Assembly (NCBI GenBank): GCA_003165195.1
Contig: PLSP01000114.1
Coordinates: 1 to 41,791, forward strand
Origin: Candidatus Bathyarchaeota archaeon
Lineage (GTDB): Archaea; Thermoproteota; Bathyarchaeia; Bathyarchaeales; Bathycorpusculaceae
Direction: 5' to 3'
Length of the DNA: 41,791 nt
Under the pieces are notes generated by a model. The model was given only the letters and a program-made list of their open reading frames with translations, did not search any database and was not told where the DNA came from. Of this stretch, positions 1 through 6,139 are shown piece by piece; the stretch's first letter is position 1, and every line of letters begins with the position of its first letter. A program made the position numbers and the translations under genes.

Positions 1-653
1 GGGGCGGCGCAAAAACGGTCACCGCGGTCGTGCCTTACTTGGCTTACGCACGTCAGGACAAAATGTTTCTTGAAGGCGAAGGTATAAGTGTCGAAACCAT
101 CGCGAGAATGTTGAAAGCCTCAGGAATCGATGAACTCGTCACTGTAAATATCCACTCTGAGCCTGCTCTAAGGGCGTTCCCGTTTCCAGCCAAAACCTTA
201 AGCGCCATACCTCTCATAGCAGAATACTTTGTTGCAAAAGGGCACAAAGGTGCATTCGCTCTCTCGCCCGACAAAGGCGCCATGTACATTGCCAATCAGG
301 CTCAGCAGGTTTTGGGCGGCGAGGCAGGGCATCTGGACAAAACCCGTGACCGCTACACTGGGCAAACAGTGCAGACAGCTGAGGGCTTAAACGTGCAGGG
401 ACAAACCGTCATAATTTTCGACGACATAATCAGCACAGGAGGCACAATTGTGGGAGCAGCCAAGATTCTCCGTGAAAAAGGCGCTAAACATGTGTTCTGT
501 GGCTGCGTGCACGGTTTGCTCATCGGCGACGCAGAGAAACGCATCTTAGACGCGGGCGTAGAAGAAATTGTCGGTACCGACAGCGTACCAGGAAACGTAA
601 GTAAGGTTTCGTTGGCGCCGCTGATAAGTCAGGAACTTAAGGCGCACCTGTAG
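1..653 (+). CDS. prs: Ribose-phosphate pyrophosphokinase, C-terminal part (5' end off window)
   Basis: This enzyme transfers pyrophosphate from ATP to ribose 5-phosphate to make PRPP, the precursor of nucleotides and histidine. The reading frame is already open at base 3, and the first visible residues (GAKTVTAVVPYLAYARQDK) are a conserved internal stretch of the family, so the true start lies upstream of the window. About 216 residues are visible. The TRDRYTG segment and the PRPP-binding loop VIIFDDIISTGGT near the C-terminal third are intact. Its stop codon overlaps the start of the next gene by one base (TAGTG), which suggests translational coupling. PyrE, a PRPP consumer, lies elsewhere in the window. 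Family assignment is very safe; only the N-terminus is missing. Confidence 0.95.
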   Translation, partial: GGAKTVTAVVPYLAYARQDKMFLEGEGISVETIARMLKASGIDELVTVNIHSEPALRAFPFPAKTLSAIPLIAEYFVAKGHKGAFALSPDKGAMYIANQAQQVLGGEAGHLDKTRDRYTGQTVQTAEGLNVQGQTVIIFDDIISTGGTIVGAAKILREKGAKHVFCGCVHGLLIGDAEKRILDAGVEEIVGTDSVPGNVSKVSLAPLISQELKAHL

Positions 654-1726
654 TGGCAAAACTTTTCTTTCTTTTATCAGGCGAAAGCGAAACGCTTCCT
701 ATCTCTGAGGTTAAAGCGATTTTGGAAGCAGAAGGATTCATTTACTCAAATTTATCGACTTTTGACCAGACTCTACGATTAGAAGCTGACCCAAACTGCG
801 TCGGGTCGGTTCAGGTTCGGGCTGCCTTTACGAGGCTTTGCGCTTTAGAGCTGTTCACTTCAGAAGCCACCGAAGACCAGGCTGTCCAAGCGACAAGCAC
901 TACTGATTTTGCAGCTGTTCTAAAGCCGGGCGAGAGCTTCTCGGTGCGAATCAACCGCATAAAACAATACGCCGAACAAGACATCAACACCATGCGACTA
1001 GAAGGAAAACTGGGCAAGGCTATTCTGCAACGGGCGCCTCAGGCCAAAGTGAATTTGAAAAGCCCTGACAAAACCTTCATCGGCATAGTAACTAACAACC
1101 AACTCGTCTTCGGCTTAAAACTCACCGAAATCCAAACCAAAACCTTTAGCGAACGAAGACCACGCAAAAAACCCTTCTTCCACCCATCCGCAATGCCTTC
1201 GAAACTTGCAAGATGCATGATAAACTTGGCTCATGCAAAACCTGAATCGCTTCTTCTTGATCCATTCTGCGGTACAGGCACCTCACTTATTGAAGGCACA
1301 TACATTGGTTGCCGAGCGGTCGGAGTTGACGCGCAACGACGAATGATTTTGGGCTGCCAAAAAAACCTGTCGCACTTCAACATTTCTGCTGAAGGCTTAA
1401 TCTGGGCTGACGCACGCCACCTGCCCATCTTTAAAGTGGATTGCGTAGTCACTGACCCGCCGTATGGACGCTCATCAAGCACTTTGAAATCCACTACTAA
1501 GCAGTTAGTGCAGGAAGTTTTGGCGTCGACGCATGAATTGCTCGGTATAGGGCAACGGATTTGTATTGCTCTTCCGATAATGGGCGATGGAAAAGGCAAA
1601 ACTAACCAAATGTCTGCAGACGTAGCGGGGCTTGTAGCGCAGTTGGGATTCAAAAATGTGGAATCACACAAAGTTTTTGTTCATCGGACGTTAACAAGGG
1701 AAATAATGGTCTACGAGAAAAGTTAG
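653..1726 (+). CDS. tRNA (guanine10-N2)-methyltransferase, Trm-G10/Trm11 family
   Basis: Predicted to methylate guanosine 10 of tRNA using S-adenosylmethionine. The 357-residue protein has an N-terminal region of about 170 residues compatible with the THUMP/NFLD RNA-binding module. A Rossmann methyltransferase domain follows, with SAM motif DPFCGTG near residue 203 and catalytic motif DPPYG near residue 267, the N2-guanine type. The length matches archaeal Trm-G10. The start is a GTG sharing its G with the prs stop codon, so the two are probably co-transcribed. A related THUMP methyltransferase with a different target position is possible; the DPPYG motif and length favour G10. Confidence 0.85.
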   Translation: MAKLFFLLSGESETLPISEVKAILEAEGFIYSNLSTFDQTLRLEADPNCVGSVQVRAAFTRLCALELFTSEATEDQAVQATSTTDFAAVLKPGESFSVRINRIKQYAEQDINTMRLEGKLGKAILQRAPQAKVNLKSPDKTFIGIVTNNQLVFGLKLTEIQTKTFSERRPRKKPFFHPSAMPSKLARCMINLAHAKPESLLLDPFCGTGTSLIEGTYIGCRAVGVDAQRRMILGCQKNLSHFNISAEGLIWADARHLPIFKVDCVVTDPPYGRSSSTLKSTTKQLVQEVLASTHELLGIGQRICIALPIMGDGKGKTNQMSADVAGLVAQLGFKNVESHKVFVHRTLTREIMVYEKS

Positions 1727-1792
1727 CGGTTAAGTTTGCGTTTTGGAGAATCCTTATAGGGCAGTGGTGTTAAGTTCCTGTTGGTTTTTAAA

Positions 1793-1879
1793 ATGGTTAT
1801 GTACGTATTTGTCAGAGAAGAAGAAGACGAAGACTGCGAAGACGACTGTGACTGTGAAGACTGCGAAGACGAAGAATAA
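1793..1879 (+). CDS. Possible 28-residue acidic, cysteine-containing micropeptide
   Basis: An ATG-initiated frame of 28 codons lies in the 330-base gap between the tRNA methyltransferase and RNase Z. Residues 1-8 are hydrophobic with one Arg. Residues 9-28 consist only of Asp, Glu and four Cys (positions 15, 19, 21 and 24). The DNA contains a 17-base direct repeat (1829-1845 and 1856-1872) spaced 27 bases apart, an exact multiple of three. A weak TATA-like CTTATA lies about 37 bases upstream. Simple-sequence DNA could give this frame by chance, so coding status is uncertain. A competing 72-codon frame over the same bases gives an unconvincing Lys/Thr-rich product. Confidence 0.3.
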   Translation: MVMYVFVREEEDEDCEDDCDCEDCEDEE

Positions 1880-2056
1880 ACCTTCTCCACTTTCTTTTTT
1901 CATCAAAAAGTTTTCTCAGCACTTAAGCAAAAGTTTTCTATTGCTTGGCCCAAAACATTAAACATTAAAGCATTAGGAGTCCATAAGTTATTCCATGTTT
2001 CGCATACATGCAGAATAAATAAAAGGGGAAATTACAGTGTTTAAGAAGGTGCTTAG

Positions 2057-2980
2057 TTGAGTATCAACGTGGTTTTTCTAGGAACAAGCGGCGCCATTCC
2101 AACGTTGAAGCGGAGCCTGCCGTCAGCAGTTATCGAGTGCCCCAAGGAACTGTTGATGTTTGACTGCGGCGAAAATACTCAACGGCAGATGATGAACTCC
2201 AAAGTGAGTTTCCACAAAAAACTCACAGTGCTTCTAACCCATTTGCATGGCGACCACGTGCTGGGTTTGCCAGGAGTGTTGCAGACAATGGCGCTTATGG
2301 ACCGCAAAGAACCCGTCCGAGTTTATGGGCCCAAGGGCATTAAGGATTTTTTGGTCTGCACTAAAGAAACCCTCAACTTTGGCTTAACGTTCCCGGTGGA
2401 GATCTACGAGGTATTAAGCGAAGGCTTGATTGTGGCAGAGGACAACTACACTGTAACTGCAGTTAAGTCCAACCATGCCGTGGAGAGCTACTCGTTCGCT
2501 TTTACGGAAAAGCCGCGCCCAGGCAAGTTTTACCCAAAAAAGGCCAAAGACTTAGGAGTACCTGTTGGGGAGTTGTGGTCTCAACTACAACGAGGAGAAA
2601 AAATAACTTTACCCGACGGCAAAGTGGTTGAATCAAACGACGTCATGGGTCCACCGCGCTCTGGACGAAAAATAGTTTATACAGGCGATACCCGACCTTT
2701 TCCAGCGTTTGCAGAGTTCGCCGCGGGAGCTGACATAGTTATTCATGAAAGCACATTTGACGACTCTTTGACAGAGAAAGCAGCGCTTGATGGACATTCA
2801 ACACCTAGCCAAGCAGCGGCTGAGGCAAAAGCAGCAGGAGCAATGCAGCTAGTTTTAACACATATTAGCGCACGATATTCTGACACCACATTACTTTTAG
2901 AGCAAGCCAAAAAAATATTTGCAGACACGTTGGTCGCGGAGGATTTTATGCGCTTGGAGCTGCCGCTTAAAGAAAGTTAG
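2057..2980 (+). CDS. rnz: Ribonuclease Z (tRNA 3' processing endonuclease)
   Basis: Cleaves the 3' trailer from precursor tRNAs as a metallo-beta-lactamase-fold zinc endonuclease. The 307-residue length is typical of the short archaeal and bacterial form. The zinc motif HLHGDH is at about residues 62-67. A second metal ligand region YTGDTRP, the HEST segment and the C-terminal LTHISARY motif are all present. The start is TTG, supported by an AAGGTG ribosome-binding site about seven bases upstream. The gene converges with the EndoIV-like gene, whose stop overlaps its 3' end by four bases. Assignment is firm. Confidence 0.95.
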   Translation: MSINVVFLGTSGAIPTLKRSLPSAVIECPKELLMFDCGENTQRQMMNSKVSFHKKLTVLLTHLHGDHVLGLPGVLQTMALMDRKEPVRVYGPKGIKDFLVCTKETLNFGLTFPVEIYEVLSEGLIVAEDNYTVTAVKSNHAVESYSFAFTEKPRPGKFYPKKAKDLGVPVGELWSQLQRGEKITLPDGKVVESNDVMGPPRSGRKIVYTGDTRPFPAFAEFAAGADIVIHESTFDDSLTEKAALDGHSTPSQAAAEAKAAGAMQLVLTHISARYSDTTLLLEQAKKIFADTLVAEDFMRLELPLKES

Positions 2981-3759
2981 GCGAGCATTTGCTGCAGTTT
3001 TGTGATGCTTTCAGGCACTTTGGTTATTGATTCAATAATTACCGATTTATCGTAACCGATTTTGTTGATGGTTTGTTTGAAGTAGTTGTAGTCGATTTTG
3101 CCTTCACCTATGCCGAGGTGCTGGTCGTCTGAGCCGTCGTTGTCGCTGGCGTGGATGTGCACGATTTTGTCGGCTAACTGGTTGAAAAACGGTTGAATCT
3201 GGTTTTCAAGGTTTGCATGTCCTATGTCCAGGACGATGCCAACGGGTACGTTTGTTTCACGATACAGACGCAGGAACTCTTCAGGGGTACTCATAAGGAA
3301 ATAGTATTTTGCCGGCAAATTCTCCAAGGCAATGTTTAGCCCACATTCTTCTGCGGCTTTGCTGAGCTGCTGAATGCTTTCGCTGTTTTGTTTAAACTGG
3401 GCGCCTGGGTAGAATTGGCTGATGCCTGTTTTTGCGCCGGGGTGAAAAACCCAGACTTTTGCGTCCAAAGCAACGGCGTAAGCCATGGATTGCTTGAGTC
3501 GCTTCAAAGATGCGGCCAGAAGGGTTTTTGAGGGCGAGGCGATGTTGATGTCGGCGAAGGGGGCATGCAATGAATATTTCAGGTCAAGGCTTTTTGCGGC
3601 TTCCTTGAGTGTTGCGATGCGGTTTTTGTCAAGTAAATGTGTGCCGTCATCCAAGATTTCGATGTAACTTGTTCCCATGCCGTCTAAGCGTTTAACCATG
3701 CGGTTGAAGGGTTCGCCTAAACAGTAGAGCATTGAGACTCCGATTTTAGCTTTAGACAT
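2977..3759 (-). CDS. AP-endonuclease-family-2 TIM barrel (sugar phosphate isomerase/epimerase-like or EndoIV-like)
   Basis: A 260-residue TIM-barrel protein of the xylose isomerase-like/AP endonuclease family 2 group. Candidate metal ligands line up in order: HAPF, VFHPGA, ALENLP, LDIGHANL, HIHASDNDG followed by DQHLGIGEG, and IIES. This is the full tri-metal ligand pattern of endonuclease IV, but sugar isomerases and epimerases of the superfamily keep much of it. The function could therefore be DNA abasic-site repair or a sugar isomerisation. It is shorter than classical Nfo (about 280 residues). The ATG start at 3759 lies 80 bases from the next minus-strand gene, so it may be transcribed alone. 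Confidence 0.75.
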   Translation of the reverse strand: MSKAKIGVSMLYCLGEPFNRMVKRLDGMGTSYIEILDDGTHLLDKNRIATLKEAAKSLDLKYSLHAPFADINIASPSKTLLAASLKRLKQSMAYAVALDAKVWVFHPGAKTGISQFYPGAQFKQNSESIQQLSKAAEECGLNIALENLPAKYYFLMSTPEEFLRLYRETNVPVGIVLDIGHANLENQIQPFFNQLADKIVHIHASDNDGSDDQHLGIGEGKIDYNYFKQTINKIGYDKSVIIESITKVPESITKLQQMLA

Positions 3760-3838
3760 TTTGGGTCCCCATGTTAATTGGATATTGCTGGTTAAAGGTT
3801 GGAAGCGCTTAAAAAGCTAAAATCGCCGAAACATGTTT

Positions 3839-4357
3839 TTATTGAAATAAGCGTCTGCCCCATTGTTGCTGGGAACCATAGTTGACTGTTCGAGTGGTTT
3901 TGCATTGATCTTGCCGTAGTCCCAGCGCCAGTTCAGTGAACTCTTTTATTTTTAAGTTACGAAACTCCCATGTTGGCGTCCCATAGCGTAAGCCACTGCA
4001 CATGGTGTCCGCGTAAATGTAGAAGCGTACTCCTCGGTAATCGTAGGCTGCTTGGTTTGCTTCGCCGTATTTGGATTCACTTAGGATTTTGAAGGGCCAG
4101 ATTTTGCAGGCGTCAGGCTTCATATTTTGTAGACCGCAATAATAATTTTTGGAGTCGCTGCAGAGGAATGCACAGTCACCGTCGTTGACCCGCTTAATGA
4201 AGAAACGATCTATGATAGCTATGGTGGTTTCTGTGCCGAAGGTTTGGGTTATGTTTAGCCATTCGGGAAAGCTTAAGACGACGCTGTAGAGTTTGCAGCA
4301 GTAGCCGCATGCTTTGCAATGCCAGTCAGCTACGTTTTGCCATGGAACAAACTGCAT
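3839..4357 (-). CDS. YkgJ-type cysteine cluster protein
   Basis: A 172-residue protein whose N-terminal part carries the CxxCxxCC signature (CKACGYCC, about residues 15-22). Further cysteines follow at CAFLC, YYCG and DACKIWPF, the pattern of the YkgJ/UPF0153 cysteine-cluster family, thought to bind zinc or an iron-sulfur cluster. Biochemical function is unknown for most members. The start is an ATG with no clear Shine-Dalgarno sequence, so a leaderless or short-leader transcript is possible. A small hypothetical gene lies upstream on the same strand about 100 bases away. Confidence 0.75.
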   Translation of the reverse strand: MQFVPWQNVADWHCKACGYCCKLYSVVLSFPEWLNITQTFGTETTIAIIDRFFIKRVNDGDCAFLCSDSKNYYCGLQNMKPDACKIWPFKILSESKYGEANQAAYDYRGVRFYIYADTMCSGLRYGTPTWEFRNLKIKEFTELALGLRQDQCKTTRTVNYGSQQQWGRRLFQ

Positions 4358-4453
4358 TTGTAAATAAACCCTTTTTTCTGCAAATAAAAAAGAAAGTAAC
4401 TAAAAACCTTTTTTGCTAAATAAAACTCGTCAAGTTAGCGTGAAAAGATATTT

Positions 4454-4723
4454 TCATACTATCAGAGTTACAGTCTTGATTTCATATATTATTATGTCGT
4501 CGTTTTCATCGATTACTGATAAGTCATGCTTTTTGGCGACTTGCTTTGCAAATTGTTTTTCGCATTCACAGATGCCTTTTATGTGAATTCTGAATCCATG
4601 CGAGATGTCGACGATTTTTGACGTATCAAAAGAGATAGCATAAGGTGACATGTTTATGCATTCTATCTTCATGTTGCTTAGAAAAGCGAGACCCGCTACT
4701 CTGTCCAAGTTTGCTTTCTCCAA
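4454..4723 (-). CDS. Small hypothetical protein (89 residues, TTG start, or 72 from an internal ATG)
   Basis: I do not recognise this protein. The open frame begins at a TTG (4723). An internal ATG at 4672 gives 72 residues starting MKIECINMSPYAISFDTSK. The composition looks protein-like, with alternating hydrophobic and charged residues and a CECEKQ cysteine pair. It has no membrane segment. Neither start has a good ribosome-binding site. A longer frame on the same strand (4626-4874) overlaps it and runs into the repeat at 4855, and is less convincing. Treat the gene as possible rather than established. Confidence 0.4.
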   Translation of the reverse strand: MEKANLDRVAGLAFLSNMKIECINMSPYAISFDTSKIVDISHGFRIHIKGICECEKQFAKQVAKKHDLSVIDENDDIIIYEIKTVTLIV

Positions 4724-4854
4724 AAATATTCTGTTTTGCCAGTTGATTTAAGGCTTGTAGAAGAAATCTATTTAAGCTATATAGGATGAGGAATGAACAG
4801 CCCTCCTCAATCTCCCAGAAAATGGACCATATTTCAACTCCAAAAAATTTAGCC

Positions 4855-5026
4855 GAGGCATAAAGTAACGTCAATATACGCTCTTAAACGCCAAAACACG
4901 CAGGACCACGGGAAAAAACTTTTAGGCACGCTACAGCACGGGAAAACACGCTAAAACACGCAACCCCCCAACGCAGCAAACGCTAAACCAAGAAAGCAAC
5001 TCAAAACGCAAACAAACAAATTACGC
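4855..5026 (+). repeat. 172-bp dispersed repeat, copy A
   Basis: This noncoding stretch matches the reverse complement of 29148-29319 without gaps at about 147 of 172 positions by hand count. The central 72 bases (4893-4964) differ at one position only. Inside it, from about 4861 to 4960, nine of ten consecutive 10-base blocks carry ACG at the same offset (for example AAAACACGC and CAGCACGGG), so the array is phased at about one helical turn. Base composition is A- and C-rich on this strand. No open frame spans both copies. It sits between a small hypothetical gene and a methyltransferase gene. The function is unknown. Confidence 0.9.
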
Positions 5027-5088
5027 TGCAACACAAAACTAAAATTACGCCTAATCAGGCTTTACCTTCGCCATGAGGTTTCTGCGTT

Positions 5089-5565
5089 TTAAGGTTTTTT
5101 GTAGAGGTAGATTGTGTGTGATGGGTAGCCTAACAGTGGGTTTTCGCAGAAGTTTTCTACTCTTTCAGCCCGCCAACCGATAATCTCGTAGTCATGCGAA
5201 ACAATGCGCACACCTTTCTTTAAGTCGGTTTCAAGTTTGGGCCTGATTTTCTCGTTTGCACTCGTGGTCAGATAAAGGTAAACCACGTCCGCTGAGGTCA
5301 AGTTAACGTTGAACATGTCGCTGTTAACTATGGTTACCCTGTCTTCAACGCCGCTCTCATGAATGTTACCCAGCGCTTTCTTCGCTAAGTCCTCACGCAA
5401 CTCAACGCCGACGCCTCTAGCACCGAAGGTTTTAGCCGCCATAATAACGGTACGACCATCTCCGCTACCGAGATCAAAAAGGACTTCGCCAGCCTTTAAA
5501 TCAGCCATCTTAAGCATGTACTCGACAACTGTACTTGGGCTGGGAACAAAAGGAGCAACAAACAC
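5089..5565 (-). CDS. SAM-dependent methyltransferase resembling archaeal protein-lysine methyltransferase aKMT
   Basis: A 158-residue class I methyltransferase with SAM motif DLGSGDGR at residues 31-38, an acidic motif II (VGVEL) and a short compact fold. The N-terminal VPSP-VVEYML segment, the LYLTTSANEKIRPKLETDL region, the VSHDYEI-GW region and the C-terminal HTIYLY ending recall Sulfolobus aKMT4, a broad-specificity lysine methyltransferase that acts on chromatin proteins such as Cren7. The start is GTG at 5565 with an AAAGGTGA ribosome-binding site eight bases upstream. It lies 34 bases after the Cys-rich gene, probably in one operon. Substrate assignment is by similarity recalled from memory. 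Confidence 0.75.
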   Translation of the reverse strand: MFVAPFVPSPSTVVEYMLKMADLKAGEVLFDLGSGDGRTVIMAAKTFGARGVGVELREDLAKKALGNIHESGVEDRVTIVNSDMFNVNLTSADVVYLYLTTSANEKIRPKLETDLKKGVRIVSHDYEIIGWRAERVENFCENPLLGYPSHTIYLYKKP

Positions 5566-5599
5566 TCAAAGTTCACCTTTAAAAAGTACAGTCATGTCT

Positions 5600-5926
5600 T
5601 CATGCCACATAAGCGTCTTTTTTAGCCTGAGGTCGCTTGGCTTCACCGCATTTTACGCAGCTTTGAGCACATAATTCAAGATATTTCTCTTCATCTTTTG
5701 AGTCGAGGGCTTTTGTAGCTTTCGTGCACAATTCACTGGGTTCACGGCAGCCTTCTTCTTTGCATAGGTTAGAGATATAGAGGCAGACTTCTTCGACGTC
5801 TTGAGGCTCTAAAATAGCTCTGTTTGTGCGGACTAAAAGGCAGAGTTCTCTTGCCATCACGCAGGTTTTGACGTATTTTATTCGTTCTAAAACTTCGCTG
5901 CGTAGATTTTTTCGGCTAATTTCCAC
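5600..5926 (-). CDS. Small Cys-rich helical protein (possible four-helix Cys bundle)
   Basis: The likely product is 108 residues starting at GTG 5926, because AGGAG lies seven bases upstream of that codon. A longer frame to 5965 lacks such a site. The protein looks entirely helical, with spaced cysteines (CVMARELC, CLYISNLCKEEGC, SELC, and CAQSCVKC near the C-terminus) and many charged residues. The spacing, one or two helical turns apart, recalls four-helix-bundle copper storage or DUF326-like proteins, but the match is impressionistic. The methyltransferase gene follows immediately. I cannot name a function with confidence. Confidence 0.6.
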   Translation of the reverse strand: MEISRKNLRSEVLERIKYVKTCVMARELCLLVRTNRAILEPQDVEEVCLYISNLCKEEGCREPSELCTKATKALDSKDEEKYLELCAQSCVKCGEAKRPQAKKDAYVA

Positions 5927-6139
5927 TTTTATTCTCCTATGACACTTATAAGCTGACAAGCCCAAATAGGTGTCTTTACCCTTAAAAAGTTGCTGTTGTC
6001 AAGCTTTAGATAACAGTTGTTTTAAAACCTCGAAATCAGCAAACCTAACTACATGGACAAGCGAATACATCTGGGTACGAGAAAACATATGCTCAGAGCC
6101 GCAGAAGTTAGACACAGCTAAAAGCCTAAACTGTGCCCC

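Noticed and set aside
1743-1961. 72-codon Lys/Thr-rich plus-strand frame
   Set aside because: It reads the purine-rich simple repeat in another frame, has no family features and runs on into T-rich noncoding sequence.
4626-4874. 82-codon frame on the minus strand starting MTLLYASAKFFG
   Set aside because: It starts inside the 172-bp repeat, overlaps a better small frame, has no ribosome-binding site, and the corresponding frame is not kept at copy B.
4893-4964. CRISPR-like array
   Set aside because: Units are about 10 bases with no spacers, no 25-37-base repeats and no cas genes nearby.
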